A stretch of 64,000 nucleotides of DNA from Caulobacter segnis (GTDB lineage: Bacteria; Pseudomonadota; Alphaproteobacteria; Caulobacterales; Caulobacteraceae): assembly GCF_029543125.1 (NCBI RefSeq), contig NZ_JARQWW010000002.1:186001-250000 (forward strand). The letters run 5' to 3'. The notes below the pieces were generated by a model. The model was not told the DNA's origin. It made no database searches and saw only the letters and a program-made list of their open reading frames with translations. The position numbers and the translations under genes were made by a program. Positions 1 through 9,535 of the stretch are shown here, one piece after another (position 1 is the stretch's first letter; each line of letters begins with the position of its first letter).

Positions 1-823
1 CCTTGTCGCCCATGGTCGCGGCGACGGACTTGAACATCACGTCGACCGAGGGACGGTGGCCGCTGACGGGATCGCCGTCGGTCAGGCGGCAGCGCAGGCC
101 GGCGGAGCGGCTGATCTCCAGGTGGGTCGCCCCGCCCGGAGCCACATAGACCTTGCCCGGCTCCAGAACGTCGCCGTCGCGGGCTTCATAGACCTTGGCG
201 TTGCAGGCTCGGCCCAAGCGCGCCGCGAAGCTGGCGGTGAACGCCGCCGGCATGTGCTGGGTGATCACGGTGGGCGGGCAATTGGCCGGGTAGTTGTTCA
301 GCACGGTCAGCAGGGCTTCCACCCCGCCCGTAGACGAGCCAATGGCGACCAGATCGCCCGACGGCGTGAATTCCTTAGCGCGGACCGGCTTCGCCGGAGC
401 CTTTGCGGCCACGCTCATCGTCGCGCGGACCGTGGCGCGCGCGGCGTTCTTCACCTTGGTGGCGATCTCACCGAGGCCCTCGCCGGTGGTCATGTTGCCG
501 GTGGGCTTGCCCACGCAGTCGACAGCGCCGATCTCGAGCGCGCGCAGGGTCACGTCGGCGCCCTGCTGGGTCAGGCTGGAGACCATGACCACCGGCATCG
601 GCCGCAGGCGCATGATCTTTTCGAGGAACTCCAGGCCGTTCATGTTCGGCATCTCGATGTCGAGGGTCACGACATCGGGATTGAGCGCCTTGATCGCGCC
701 ACGCGCCTCGAACGGGTCGCCGGCGGAGCCGACCACCTCGATCTCGGGATCGCGGCGCAGGGCGGCGGTGATCAGGCCCCGCATGGTGGCGGAGTCGTCA
801 ACGACGAGAACCTTGATGGTCAT
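1..823 (-). CDS. cheB: CheB, chemotaxis protein-glutamate methylesterase (3' part missing at window edge)
   Basis: Response-regulator methylesterase that removes methyl groups from (and deamidates) chemoreceptors when phosphorylated by CheA, giving adaptation. About 274 residues are present. The N-terminal receiver domain shows the acidic pair VVDDS (D9, D10) and the phospho-acceptor in LDIEMPN (D55). After an Ala-rich linker the esterase domain begins with IGSSTGG, which holds the catalytic Ser, then TQHMP with the catalytic His. The catalytic Asp lies beyond base 1, so completeness cannot be judged. The ATG overlaps the cheR stop as ATGA (820-823), which points to translational coupling. 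It is the last visible gene of the chemotaxis operon. Identity is very secure. Confidence 0.97.
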   Translation of the reverse strand, partial: MTIKVLVVDDSATMRGLITAALRRDPEIEVVGSAGDPFEARGAIKALNPDVVTLDIEMPNMNGLEFLEKIMRLRPMPVVMVSSLTQQGADVTLRALEIGAVDCVGKPTGNMTTGEGLGEIATKVKNAARATVRATMSVAAKAPAKPVRAKEFTPSGDLVAIGSSTGGVEALLTVLNNYPANCPPTVITQHMPAAFTASFAARLGRACNAKVYEARDGDVLEPGKVYVAPGGATHLEISRSAGLRCRLTDGDPVSGHRPSVDVMFKSVAATMGDK

Positions 824-1698
824 CGACGGCCTCCCACCTTGCGGTACGAGGTCAGACCGTTGCTCTCGAACGAAGTGTTGCTGGCGGGCACGCGCTCGGA
901 ATGCCCGATATAGAGCCGGCCGCCATCAGCGATCAGGGGCGCGAAGCGCGTCCAGATCCGCTCCTGGGTCGGTTCGTCGAAATAGATGACGACGTTGCGG
1001 CAAAACACGGCGTGAAACGGTCCTTTCATCGGCCATTCGCCGATCAGATTGAGCTCCTTGAAGCTGACCATGCTGCGGGCCGCGGCGCCCACGCGCCACA
1101 TGCCCTTGTTGCTGGGATCACGCTCGAAGAATTGGTTGCGGACGGGCCCGGGGACCGGCTCGATCTGCGCCTCGTCGTAAACAGCGGCCTTGCCGGTCGC
1201 GACGACGTTCGAGTCGATGTCGGTAGCCAGGATCTTGATGTCGAGATTGGCCGCGTCCGGGAAGACCGACAGCACGGTCAAAGCCATGGAATACGGCTCC
1301 TGCCCCGTGGAGCAGGCGGCCGACCACAGACGCAGACGTCCGCCCCGACGGACCTCGTCCGCCATAGGCAGCAGCACCGTCTCGCGCAGGTCATCGAAAT
1401 GATGCGGCTCGCGGAAGAAGCGGGTGACGTTCGTGGTCAGCGCGCGCAGCATGTTCTGCGCTTCTTCCCGGTCCTGAAGAACCATGGCGCAGTAGGCGCT
1501 GAAGCTGTCCATGCCGAGGATGCGCAGACGCTTGGCCAGCCGCGAATAGACGAGCGTGGCCTTGCTGTCGGCCAGGCTGATGCCAGCCTGGTCGTACATG
1601 ATCGCTGCGATCTGTTTGAAGTCTTCCGCCGTGAAGAGGAACTCGCCCTCGACGAGGGCGGTCTTGCGGTCGACTCGCGCGGCCGGGGCCAGGGTCAT
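820..1698 (-). CDS. cheR: CheR, chemoreceptor glutamate methyltransferase
   Basis: S-adenosylmethionine-dependent methyltransferase that methylates receptor glutamates and opposes CheB. The 292 residues have the usual length. An N-terminal helical domain is followed by the SAM domain, with RFFREPHHF, the SAM-binding stretch [30 protein letters not shown] and YIGHSE, all CheR hallmarks. The start chosen is the ATG that overlaps the cheW stop as ATGA (1695-1698). The gene also overlaps cheB by four bases. Receptor docking is relevant here because the receptor at 5148-7121 ends in a possible CheR-binding pentapeptide. Confidence 0.97.
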   Translation of the reverse strand: MTLAPAARVDRKTALVEGEFLFTAEDFKQIAAIMYDQAGISLADSKATLVYSRLAKRLRILGMDSFSAYCAMVLQDREEAQNMLRALTTNVTRFFREPHHFDDLRETVLLPMADEVRRGGRLRLWSAACSTGQEPYSMALTVLSVFPDAANLDIKILATDIDSNVVATGKAAVYDEAQIEPVPGPVRNQFFERDPSNKGMWRVGAAARSMVSFKELNLIGEWPMKGPFHAVFCRNVVIYFDEPTQERIWTRFAPLIADGGRLYIGHSERVPASNTSFESNGLTSYRKVGGRR

Positions 1699-2159
1699 GC
1701 GGCGAGCGCCTCCCGCTCGGGCAGCAGGCGGTCGAGGGAGATTTCGCTGATCATCCGGCCTTCCAGCGAGATGATGCCCCGAACGAAGCTGCGCACGCGG
1801 TCGCAGGCCACATCCGGCGTCGGCTGAACCAGGTCGTCGGTGATCGACAGGATGTCGGACACGGCGTCGACCAGTAGGCCCATCATCCGCTCCTGCACCT
1901 TCACCACGATGATCACGTGGCGGACGGTAGGTTCGGCCGAGCCGAGGCCGAGGCGCGAGGAGAGGTCCATGATCGGCAGGACGGCGCCGCGAAGGTTGAT
2001 GACGCCGCGCATGTAGTTCGGCGACTGCGGCAGCGACGTCGCGGGGCTCCAGCCCCGGATTTCGCGGACGGCCATGATGTCCACGCAGTATTCTTGCTGG
2101 CCGACCCGGAAGGAGATCAGTTCGCGACGCTCGCCGACGGCGGTGGTTTGGTCGATCAT
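1695..2159 (-). CDS. cheW: CheW, receptor-kinase coupling protein
   Basis: Scaffold protein that links chemoreceptor tips to CheA in the signalling array at the inner membrane. The 154 residues form a single CheW domain: [20 protein letters not shown] at the start, then [10 protein letters not shown] and the VDAVSDI stretch, as in canonical CheW. It starts five bases after cheA and overlaps cheR, consistent with a single transcript. Nothing in the sequence suggests an unusual role. Confidence 0.97.
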   Translation of the reverse strand: MIDQTTAVGERRELISFRVGQQEYCVDIMAVREIRGWSPATSLPQSPNYMRGVINLRGAVLPIMDLSSRLGLGSAEPTVRHVIIVVKVQERMMGLLVDAVSDILSITDDLVQPTPDVACDRVRSFVRGIISLEGRMISEISLDRLLPEREALAA

Positions 2160-2164
2160 GATGT

Positions 2165-4468
2165 CTATTCCGCTGCGATCATGGGTTCAGTGGGCTTGGG
2201 TGCGGGAGCCTCGCGACGGCGCAGGTTGATGACTGCGTCCACATCGAGGATCAGAGCGACGCGGCCGTCGCCGAGAATGGTGGCCGCCGCGACGCCTTCG
2301 ACCTGCTGGTAGTTGGCCTCCAGCGACTTGATGACGACCTGGCGCTGGCCCTGGATGTTGTCGGCGACGAGCGCGGCCTTGCCGCCATCTTCGCCTTCGA
2401 CCAGCAGGACGACACCGTCGGTCGGATCCGGCGCATTGGCGCGGTAGCCCATGGTGCTGCCGATATCGACCAGCGGCACGAAGCTGTCGCGCACGGCCAG
2501 GACGGCGCCCGTCGGGCCCAGGGCGCGGACTTCCTCCGGCTTGGGCCGCAGGCTTTCGACAATGGCGGCCAGCGGCACGACCAGGGTCTGGCCAGCGACC
2601 TCGACCACCATGCCGTCGAGGACGGCCAGGGTCAGAGGCAGGCTGAGGGTGAAGGTCGAACCATGACCCGGACGCGAGCTGATCGAGATGCGGCCGCCCA
2701 GGGCCTGCACCGACCGGCGCACCACGTCCATGCCCACCCCGCGGCCCGACACGTCCGACACCTTGTCGGCGGTGGAGAAGCCGGGAAGGAAGATCAGGTT
2801 GTCGATCTCTTCGTCGGTGAGCTGCAGATCGGGGGCGATCAGGCCCTTGTCGACGGCGATCTTCTGCACGCGCGGGCGGTTGATGCCGCGACCGTCGTCG
2901 GTGACTTCGATCACGATGCGGCCGCCGCGATGCAGCGCCTGCAGCTTGATGACGCCTTCAACCGGCTTGCCGACTTCGCGACGTTCGTCCGGGTTCTCAA
3001 GCCCGTGGTCGATGGCGTTGCGCAGCATGTGCGTGATCGGGTCGGACAGACGCTCGATCACGGTCTTGTCGACCTCGGTGCCCTCGCCCTCCATGACGAG
3101 GCGGACCTGCTTGCCCACCATCGAGGCGACTTCGCGGACCAGACGCGGCATGCGCTGGAACACCGACTTCACCGGCTGGGCGCGGATGGCCATGACGCTG
3201 TCCTGAATCTCGCGGGTCAGCTGCTCGAGCTCGTCGAGGCCGATGGCGAGGTTGGAGGACTGCGGAATGCCATGCTCGGCCACGCGCTGGGCGATCATGG
3301 CCTGGTTGATGACCAGCTCGGACACCAGGTCGATCAGACGGTCGATCCGCTCGGGATCGACGCGGATCACCGACTGGCCGGGACCGGGGGCTTCCAGCGG
3401 CGCCTTGGCGGGCGCGGCGGCGGTGGTCGGTTTGGCGGCGACAGCGGCGGCGGCGGCCGGCGTCATGGCGACCGGAGCGGGCGGCGGCGCGACCGGAGCA
3501 GCGGCTGCGGGTTGCGGCGCGGGCGCAGCGGTGGCGGCGCTGATCAGAGCAGCCACATCCACCTCGGGCGCGGCCACGGCCGCGGCGACGGGCTCCGGCG
3601 CGGCCTCGAGGGCCGGCGCTTCGAACGCCGGGGCGGGGGGCGCATCGCCGGCCATGAGGGGGGTGATGGTCAGGTCGCAGTCGCCATCGACGAATTCGAA
3701 GACCTCACGGACGTCGGCTTCGCTCTTGTCGGTGGTCAGCTTGACCTTGAAGGTCAGGTAGGAGGCCTCGGGATCCATATCGGCGAGGTCCGGCAGAGCG
3801 GAGTCGTCGACGGTCGTCTCGATCGGGCCCAGGCGCTCCAGCTCGCGAAGCAGAAGCAGGCTCTCATTGGCCTTCCGGTAGAGATCGGACTTCGGCTGGA
3901 TCACGACCATCCAGCCCGCGGCGGCTTGCTCGTCGGCGCCGGCCTGCTCCTCGACGGAGATCGTCATCGGCGTGAAGCCGAAATCCATGTCGTCCAGCTC
4001 GGCGGCGACGCCGGCGCTCAGATCGAAATCGTCATCGCTGGCTGAGGCCGTGGCCGAAGCGGCGGCCGGCGCAGGAGCGCCGCCGTCACCGTCCCAGGCC
4101 TCCAGTTCAGCGGCCATGGCGTGCGACAGGGCTTCGTCCACGTCGCCCATGCCGCGCGCGGCGCTGACGTGGTCGGCCAGAACGTCCGAGGCGCGCAGCA
4201 GCAGCGCCACCAGATCGGGAGAAGCATCGACCTTGCCGCTGCGGACGCTGTCCAGCAGGGTTTCGAAGACGTGAGCGAAGCGGACAAGCGGATCCAGGCC
4301 GAACGCGCCGGCGCCGCCCTTGATCGAATGCACGGCCCGGAACACGGCGTTGACGGTCTCGCCGTCGCTCGTGCCGTCCTGCATGGCCAGCAGCCCGCCC
4401 TCCAGATCAGCGAGCAGCTCCTCGCATTCCTGGAAGAAGGTGACCTTGATGGCCTCTAGTTCGTCCAT
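2165..4468 (-). CDS. cheA: CheA, chemotaxis histidine kinase
   Basis: Sensor kinase that autophosphorylates and passes phosphate to CheY and CheB. The 767 residues show the full domain order: HPt with phosphorylated His47 in [13 protein letters not shown]; a region near residues 185-275 that resembles the response-regulator-binding P2 domain; a long Ala/Pro linker at about 280-365; the dimerisation helix with [14 protein letters not shown]; the ATPase with [12 protein letters not shown] (N box), DDGRG (G1) and GRGVGMD (G2); and a C-terminal CheW-like regulatory domain. It lies 26 bases after cheY and five before cheW. The Ala/Pro linker is long but typical of GC-rich alphaproteobacteria. Confidence 0.97.
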   Translation of the reverse strand: MDELEAIKVTFFQECEELLADLEGGLLAMQDGTSDGETVNAVFRAVHSIKGGAGAFGLDPLVRFAHVFETLLDSVRSGKVDASPDLVALLLRASDVLADHVSAARGMGDVDEALSHAMAAELEAWDGDGGAPAPAAASATASASDDDFDLSAGVAAELDDMDFGFTPMTISVEEQAGADEQAAAGWMVVIQPKSDLYRKANESLLLLRELERLGPIETTVDDSALPDLADMDPEASYLTFKVKLTTDKSEADVREVFEFVDGDCDLTITPLMAGDAPPAPAFEAPALEAAPEPVAAAVAAPEVDVAALISAATAAPAPQPAAAAPVAPPPAPVAMTPAAAAAVAAKPTTAAAPAKAPLEAPGPGQSVIRVDPERIDRLIDLVSELVINQAMIAQRVAEHGIPQSSNLAIGLDELEQLTREIQDSVMAIRAQPVKSVFQRMPRLVREVASMVGKQVRLVMEGEGTEVDKTVIERLSDPITHMLRNAIDHGLENPDERREVGKPVEGVIKLQALHRGGRIVIEVTDDGRGINRPRVQKIAVDKGLIAPDLQLTDEEIDNLIFLPGFSTADKVSDVSGRGVGMDVVRRSVQALGGRISISSRPGHGSTFTLSLPLTLAVLDGMVVEVAGQTLVVPLAAIVESLRPKPEEVRALGPTGAVLAVRDSFVPLVDIGSTMGYRANAPDPTDGVVLLVEGEDGGKAALVADNIQGQRQVVIKSLEANYQQVEGVAAATILGDGRVALILDVDAVINLRRREAPAPKPTEPMIAAE

Positions 4469-4494
4469 CCCCTACGCCCCCGAACTTTCGTTGC

Positions 4495-4863
4495 TTAAGC
4501 CGCGACCCGGCGGATGGCTTCGACCAGTTTGTCGGGATTGAAAGGCTTCACGATCCAGCCCGTGGCGCCGGCCGCACGGGCGCGCTCCTTCTTGGCGGGG
4601 TCGCTTTCGGTGGTCAGGACCAGGATCGGGGTGGCGCGGTGGCTGTCATCCACCCGCACGGCCTCGATGAAGCCGAAGCCGTCCAGCTTCGGCATGTTGA
4701 TGTCCGTGATGATCACGTCGGGCTTGTGGGCCGACAAGACTTCGAGACCATGCTCGCCGTCGACGGCCTCGACCACGTTGAAGCCCGCGCTGGCGAGCGC
4801 CATCCGCAGCATGTCCCGCATGGTGCGGGAGTCATCGACCGTCAGGATCGTACGCGTGGTCAC
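4495..4863 (-). CDS. cheY: CheY-type single-domain response regulator
   Basis: Stand-alone receiver domain of 122 residues that carries phosphate from CheA to the flagellar switch or to another target. Visible signature residues are LTVDDSRTM with the acidic pair, the phospho-acceptor Asp in IITDINMPKLDG, the Thr in VLTTES, and the Lys in IVKPFNPDKL. Its place directly upstream of cheA corresponds to the first cheY of the C. crescentus cluster. Caulobacter has several CheY-like proteins that bind different targets, so switch binding is inferred rather than shown. Only three bases separate it from the STAS gene upstream. Confidence 0.95.
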   Translation of the reverse strand: MTTRTILTVDDSRTMRDMLRMALASAGFNVVEAVDGEHGLEVLSAHKPDVIITDINMPKLDGFGFIEAVRVDDSHRATPILVLTTESDPAKKERARAAGATGWIVKPFNPDKLVEAIRRVAA

Positions 4864-4866
4864 GTC

Positions 4867-5142
4867 TTAGGCTCCATGAATTGCCGTTCCGAGCGCCGCA
4901 TCGGCGCCGAACAGGCGAATAGCTTCAGCGAAAGATTCAGAGGGGTTGGTTAACGAAAAGCTCTGTCCGTCGGTGCGCCAGGTTGACGCAGCCGCCATGA
5001 GCACCTGCAGGCAGAGCCCGCCCAGACGCCGGACGCCCGAGGCGTCCAGCTCCAGAGGCGAGCCCCGCTGGGCCAGGATCGAAGCCTTCAATCCAGCCGC
5101 AGCCTTGAGATCCATGGTCTCGGGAAGGGTCATCTGGGCCAT
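4867..5142 (-). CDS. STAS-domain protein of the chemotaxis operon
   Basis: Small soluble protein of 91 residues that fits a single STAS domain (sulfate transporter/anti-sigma antagonist fold): an N-terminal strand MTLPETMDLKAAAGL, a core segment PLELDASGVRRLGGLCLQV, then an amphipathic C-terminal helix SFAEAIRLFG. The Ser in LDASGV is near the position phosphorylated in SpoIIAA-like proteins. It sits between the receptor and cheY, with gaps of five and three bases, as does the gene called cheX in the C. crescentus cluster. Its biochemical role is unknown. It is not related to the CheX phosphatase of other bacteria by anything I can see. Confidence 0.85.
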   Translation of the reverse strand: MAQMTLPETMDLKAAAGLKASILAQRGSPLELDASGVRRLGGLCLQVLMAAASTWRTDGQSFSLTNPSESFAEAIRLFGADAALGTAIHGA

Positions 5143-5147
5143 AGGGC

Positions 5148-7121
5148 TCAGAACTCTTCCCAGCCGTCCTCAGCCGGCGCGGCGGCCAGGGCGTTGGCCC
5201 CGGACACGCCCGGGCGGGCGAAGGAGTTGAGCTTGGCGCGTTGCTCGGCGACCGGGTTGCGGGCCGGGGCATGCGTGGCCGGGTCGGCCATGGTCGGACG
5301 CGACGAGATGGCGGGAGCCCCCTCGCCGACGCGGAAGCGGCTCATCAGGCGCACCAGCTCGCCCGTCTCGCCCTTCAGCGAGTGGGTGGCGGCGGTGGAT
5401 TCCTCCACCATGGCGGCGTTCTGCTGGGTGACCTGGTCCATCTGATTGACGGCGGTGTTCACCTCTTGGAGGCCGGTCGCCTGTTCGTCGGCCGAGGCCG
5501 CGATTTCGGTGACCAGGGCGTCGATCTCGCCGACCTTGGAGACGATGCGCTGCAGGGCCTCACCGGTCTGGCCGACCAGGCTCACGCCCGAACCGACCTG
5601 CTGCGACGAGGACGAGATCAGCGCCTTGATCTCCTTGGCCGCTTCGGCGGAGCGCTGGGCCAGGGCCCGCACTTCCGAGGCGACGACCGCGAAGCCCTTG
5701 CCGGCTTCACCGGCCCGGGCGGCTTCCACGCCGGCGTTCAGAGCCAGCAGGTTGGTCTGGAAGGCGATCTCGTCGATCACACCGATGATGTTGCCGATCT
5801 GGCGCGAGGAGTTCTCGATCTCGCCCATGGCCGACACCGCCTGGCGGACGACCTCGCCCGAGTGCTGGGCTTCACCGCGGGCCGTAGAGACCACGTCCGA
5901 GGCTTGCTTGGCGCCCGAGGCGGTGCGCTTGACGGTGGCGGTCAGCTCGTCGAGGGCGGCGGCGGTCTGCTCCAGAGAGGCAGCCTGCTGCTCGGTGCGG
6001 CGCGACAGGTCGTCGGAGGCGTGGGCGATTTCGTCGGCGCCGGTGCGCAGGCCGTCCGTGGAGGCCGCGATGACCTTCATGGTTTCCTGCATCTGGGTGA
6101 TGGCGCCGTTGAAGTCGTCCTTCAGCTTGCGGTAGTCGCCCGGGAAGTCGGCGGTGACGCGGTAGGTCAGGTCGCCCGAAGCCAGCTTCTCCAGGCCCGA
6201 GGCCAGTTCCGACACCACGGTGGCGGCGACCTTGGCGGCTTCCGCGGCCGAGCGTTCGTTGGCGGCGCGCTCTTCGTCGGTCAGGGCGCGGGCCGCTTCC
6301 TGCTCACTGCGCATCTGCTCCAGGTTCAGCTGGTTCTGCTTGAAGACGCCCAGCGAGCCGACGATGGCGCCCAGCTCGTCCTTACGGGCGAGACGGTCGA
6401 TGTCGATGCTGTTGTCACCCTTGGCCAGGGTTTCGGTGGCGCGGGCGATGTCATTGATAGCGCGTCGGGTGGCGAGCACCGAGACCAGGGCCAGACCGGC
6501 CACGGCGAGCACGGTGATGATGCTGCCGATGATGCTGATCAGCTGAGCCTGGGCCGCTTCCTTCTGCGCGGCTTCAGCGCGGGCGGCGGTCTGGGCGTTC
6601 TCCTGCTGGACGACCTTGTCCAGCATGCCGGTCATCTTCTTGTACTCTTCCTCGAAGGGAGCCACGAAGCCGACGGCCGTGCCGAAGTCCACGCCAATCA
6701 TGCCGCTCACCACGTCGATGGCGCTGCGGCATTCGTCGATCGCCTTGATCAGCTTGGCGTAGTCGCCCTTCTGCGCGGGATCGGCGTTCTTCTGGAGCTC
6801 AGTGAGATCCTTCTTGATCGCGTCCATCTCGGCGAGGATGTGGTTCATGCGGTTCGCCACCTGATCGACTTCGATCTGGCCGGCCGCGTGCGTCAGGGCG
6901 AGATAGAGTTCGCCGTGGACCGCCTCGATCCGCTTGGTCAGTTGCTGGATGCGCAGGTTGTCGCGCATGTCCACGGCGACCACCTGCTGCAGCGCCGCCG
7001 ATTGTTGGCGCTGAACCACGATGGAGCCAGTCGCCAGAACGGCCAGCATAAGAAGAGCGAAAGCGGGCGCGAAGCCCATCTTGACGATCAAAGGCAAGTC
7101 GACGAGCCGGAAACGCTTCAT
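5148..7121 (-). CDS. mcpA: Transmembrane methyl-accepting chemotaxis protein, first gene of the che operon
   Basis: Chemoreceptor of 657 residues. A first membrane segment lies at about 15-37, a periplasmic helical domain at about 40-190, and a second membrane segment at about 194-217. A HAMP region follows, and then the long cytoplasmic coiled coil with the conserved hairpin tip [20 protein letters not shown]. The protein ends in GWEEF, which fits the xWxxF pentapeptide that binds CheR or CheB in other receptors. The start is preceded by TTGAGGGGATC about nine bases away. It is the promoter-proximal gene of the operon; the 274 bases upstream to 7395 hold no other gene. The ligand cannot be told from sequence. 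Confidence 0.95.
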   Translation of the reverse strand: MKRFRLVDLPLIVKMGFAPAFALLMLAVLATGSIVVQRQQSAALQQVVAVDMRDNLRIQQLTKRIEAVHGELYLALTHAAGQIEVDQVANRMNHILAEMDAIKKDLTELQKNADPAQKGDYAKLIKAIDECRSAIDVVSGMIGVDFGTAVGFVAPFEEEYKKMTGMLDKVVQQENAQTAARAEAAQKEAAQAQLISIIGSIITVLAVAGLALVSVLATRRAINDIARATETLAKGDNSIDIDRLARKDELGAIVGSLGVFKQNQLNLEQMRSEQEAARALTDEERAANERSAAEAAKVAATVVSELASGLEKLASGDLTYRVTADFPGDYRKLKDDFNGAITQMQETMKVIAASTDGLRTGADEIAHASDDLSRRTEQQAASLEQTAAALDELTATVKRTASGAKQASDVVSTARGEAQHSGEVVRQAVSAMGEIENSSRQIGNIIGVIDEIAFQTNLLALNAGVEAARAGEAGKGFAVVASEVRALAQRSAEAAKEIKALISSSSQQVGSGVSLVGQTGEALQRIVSKVGEIDALVTEIAASADEQATGLQEVNTAVNQMDQVTQQNAAMVEESTAATHSLKGETGELVRLMSRFRVGEGAPAISSRPTMADPATHAPARNPVAEQRAKLNSFARPGVSGANALAAAPAEDGWEEF

Positions 7122-7395
7122 CGGTAGATCCCCTCAACGACGCGACAGTTCTTTCGCGCCCTACAGCATGGTGAGGGATAATCGGGAGATATCGTTAACA
7201 GATGCTCACTTGCCGCACCTGTTTTTTTCAAGGCTTTCGCGCCTGTATAAAGTCATCAAAAGTTATCCGGGCGACCTCCCGGCAAAAAATGCAGGAACAG
7301 GCGATTATTGCCGACCCGACTCAGGAACTTTTAACCCACGCCTCCTAGAACGGCCTCCTGGTTTAGTTCTTTCCCCCACATCAGGAGCAAGCGGG

Positions 7396-7707
7396 ATGAA
7401 GTATCCGATCGCTATCGCCGCCGGACTGGTTGCGAGCCTCTTTGTCGCTCAGTCGACCCTCGCCGCCGGCGGCTTTGAAGAAGCCATGGGCGCATGCCTG
7501 GCCAAGCACGCCAACACGCGTGACGCCGCCCAGGTCATGCTGGAATGCAACGCTGACGGCGGCAAGCTGTCGGCCTGCAAGGTCGTCTCGGACAGCGCTG
7601 CTGGCAAGGGCTTCGACAAGGCCGCCGTCTGCATCGCCGAAAAGCTGCCGATGGCCGGCAAGACCGGCGCCGTGAAGGTTCCGTTCCGCTTCCCGGGCGG
7701 CGCGTAA
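7396..7707 (+). CDS. Small secreted TonB C-terminal-like protein
   Basis: Predicted 103-residue exported protein. A signal peptide covers about residues 1-23 (hydrophobic core AIAAGLVASLFVA, likely cut after STLA). The mature part resembles the second half of the TonB C-terminal domain: CNADGGKLSACKVVSD, then GKGFDKAAVCIAEKLPM, ending VKVPFRF. Four Cys (34, 51, 61, 79) could form two disulfides. Unlike true TonB it has no membrane anchor that would remain and no Pro-rich spacer, so it would be a free periplasmic domain. Start is the ATG after AGGAGCAAGCGGG. It stands alone between two chemoreceptor genes read in the opposite direction. Function unknown. Confidence 0.75.
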   Translation: MKYPIAIAAGLVASLFVAQSTLAAGGFEEAMGACLAKHANTRDAAQVMLECNADGGKLSACKVVSDSAAGKGFDKAAVCIAEKLPMAGKTGAVKVPFRFPGGA

Positions 7708-7746
7708 GCCTGACCGCGTAAGCGTAAGCACCTGATTTGGTGACGC

Positions 7747-7797
7747 CGTTCTCCCGGAGAACGGCCAGCAGCCGCCCACACACCGTGGGCGGCTGTT
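7747..7797. terminator. Two tandem hairpins between convergent genes
   Basis: The first hairpin has a perfect 7-bp stem (7747-7753 with 7757-7763) and a three-base loop. The second has a perfect 11-bp stem (7769-7779 with 7785-7795), which two more pairs extend to 7767-7797. They lie between the small secreted gene (stop 7707) and the globin receptor gene (stop 7835) and probably end transcription from both sides. A T-run follows only some 12 bases later on the plus strand, so the terminator is not textbook. Confidence 0.6.
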
Positions 7798-7834
7798 CGC
7801 GTTAACCGCTCTTTTTAAGCTTACTCGACGCCCC

Positions 7835-9400
7835 TCAGCGCCCTGGACGGGCGAACGCCGCCAAGCGGGCCCGCTGTTCGGCCACGCTGTTGCGGGCCGG
7901 CGCATGCAACGCCGGATCGGCCACCATCGGACGATGGGCGACACCGGAAAGGCTGAACTTCCCGATCAAGGCCGTCAGGTCGGCCGCCTCGCTGCGCAGC
8001 GTGCGGCTGGAGGTGCTGGAGCGCTCCACCATGGCCGCGTTCTGCTGCGTCACCTGATCCATCTGGCCCACGGCCATGTTGACCTGGTTGAGGCCTGAGG
8101 CCTGTTCCTGGGCGGAGGCGGCGATCTCCCCCACCAGGCCGTCGATCTCATCCACGCGGCCGACGATGCGCTGAAGGGCTTCGCCGGTCTGGCCGACAAG
8201 GTCCACGCCCGCCTCGACCTGCTGGCTGCTGGAGGAGATCAGGGTTTTGATCTCCTTGGCGGCGTCCGCCGACCGCTGGGCCAGGGCCCGCACTTCCGAG
8301 GCGACCACCGCGAAGCCCTTGCCCGCTTCACCCGCCCGCGCGGCTTCCACCCCGGCGTTCAGCGCCAACAGGTTTGTCTGGAAGGCAATCTCATCGATGA
8401 CGCCGATGATGCTGCCGATCTGGCGGGAGGAGGCCTCGATCTCGCCCATAGCGGAGACGGCCTGCTGCACGACCTCGCCCGAGCGCTCGGCCTCGCCCTT
8501 GGTGGCGCCGACGACGGCCGCGGCTTCGTTGGCGGCAGCGGCGCTGCGCTTCACCGTAGCGGTCACCTGCTCGAGGGCGGCGGCTGTTTCTTCCAGGCTG
8601 GCGGCCTGGCTTTCCGTGCGGCGGGACAGATCCTCGAGGGCCTGGGCGATCTGGTCGACGCCGGAGCGGATGCCCTGGGCCGAGCGGCCGACACCGCCCA
8701 TGGCTTCACCCAAAGAGCCGACGGCGTTGTTGTAATCGTCCTTCAGCTTCTGGAATTCCGGCGAGAAGTCGGTGGACAGCCGGCCGACCAGATCGCCGGC
8801 GGCCAACATGGCCAAGGCCTCGCCCAAGGCCTCCACCACCACGGCCTGCTGCTGCTCGGCCTTCTGACGGGCCTCTTCGTGTTGGCGACGTTCTTCGTTG
8901 ATGGCCGCCATATAGGTGGAGATGCCCAGCTCCATGTCGAGCATCACCGCCTTGACCAGAGCGCCCATGGCGTCTGCCGTGGCGTCCGCCTGGGCGGGTT
9001 TCGAGCCGAACAGGCCCTTGGGCCAGCGGCTCTTGATGGCCCTGCGCAGCAGTTGCTCGGCGATCAGCGAGTAGCCGCCGATGTACCAGCGCGGCTCCAG
9101 CCCGATGCGGGCGTGGGTCTGGCCGACCCGGGTGGCGTCCTTGACGTAGTGCTCATCGAAATCGGCGGCGGCGATCTTCGACCAGTGGGCCGCCTGCAGC
9201 CGCTTGGCGCCGTCGATATGGGCGTCGTCGCGGAAGAACGACTTGGTGTGCGGCTCCTGCCGCAAGCGATCATAGAACTGGTCCAGAGCGTTGCCGATTT
9301 CGGCTTGGATGACCGGCGCCAGGGAGCGCAGAGCGGAACGCGCCTTCGGGTCCAGACCGATGAAACGAGTGCGTTCGGCGATGGCTTGGGCGTCGGCCAC
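7835..9400 (-). CDS. Soluble globin-coupled chemoreceptor (HemAT-like)
   Basis: 521-residue cytoplasmic receptor without membrane segments. Residues 1 to about 160 are a protoglobin sensor domain, with the proximal haem ligand expected to be His96 in VGQTHARIGL, followed by the typical RWYIGGYSL. After a short helical link and a HAMP-like stretch comes an MCP signalling domain whose tip [20 protein letters not shown] is identical to that of the receptor at 5148-7121. Globin-coupled receptors of this family sense oxygen. The C-terminal tail HAPARNSVAEQRARL closely matches the tail of the other receptor but stops at FARPGR, without a pentapeptide. Probably oxygen taxis using the neighbouring Che proteins. 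Confidence 0.92.
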   Translation of the reverse strand: MADAQAIAERTRFIGLDPKARSALRSLAPVIQAEIGNALDQFYDRLRQEPHTKSFFRDDAHIDGAKRLQAAHWSKIAAADFDEHYVKDATRVGQTHARIGLEPRWYIGGYSLIAEQLLRRAIKSRWPKGLFGSKPAQADATADAMGALVKAVMLDMELGISTYMAAINEERRQHEEARQKAEQQQAVVVEALGEALAMLAAGDLVGRLSTDFSPEFQKLKDDYNNAVGSLGEAMGGVGRSAQGIRSGVDQIAQALEDLSRRTESQAASLEETAAALEQVTATVKRSAAAANEAAAVVGATKGEAERSGEVVQQAVSAMGEIEASSRQIGSIIGVIDEIAFQTNLLALNAGVEAARAGEAGKGFAVVASEVRALAQRSADAAKEIKTLISSSSQQVEAGVDLVGQTGEALQRIVGRVDEIDGLVGEIAASAQEQASGLNQVNMAVGQMDQVTQQNAAMVERSSTSSRTLRSEAADLTALIGKFSLSGVAHRPMVADPALHAPARNSVAEQRARLAAFARPGR

Positions 9401-9497
9401 GTCAGGTCCTTGGAAGGCTTGATTTGAGTCATCCGAAACTCAAATGAAATCCTTACTCAGGCCTTAACCATGTTCCCAAACCCCTGATTTGCTACGG

Positions 9498-9532
9498 GGT
9501 CGGCCCTCCTCAACGCGAGAGGAGGGCCGACC
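9498..9532 (-). terminator. Strong hairpin just after the permease gene
   Basis: Perfect 14-bp stem (9498-9511 with 9519-9532) around a seven-base loop, starting three bases after the stop codon of the minus-strand permease gene. No T-run follows, so it may stabilise the mRNA 3' end or act as an atypical terminator. Confidence 0.65.
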
Positions 9533-9535
9533 AGA

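Noticed and set aside
2663-4045. A 460-residue plus-strand frame opposite cheA
   Set aside because: Low-complexity, Gly/His-rich shadow of the CheA linker region; no start signals.
5241-7127. A 628-residue open frame on the plus strand opposite the chemoreceptor gene
   Set aside because: It mirrors the codon pattern of the real gene in a GC-rich genome. It has no domain, no ribosome site and a composition rich in Gly, Arg, His and Asp typical of antisense frames.
7187-7825. Isolated TTAA/GTTAAC half-sites near the chemoreceptor and small-protein genes, considered as CtrA sites
   Set aside because: The two halves that occur together (7802-7805 and 7815-7818) are nine bases apart, not the seven of the CtrA consensus, and single half-sites are expected by chance.
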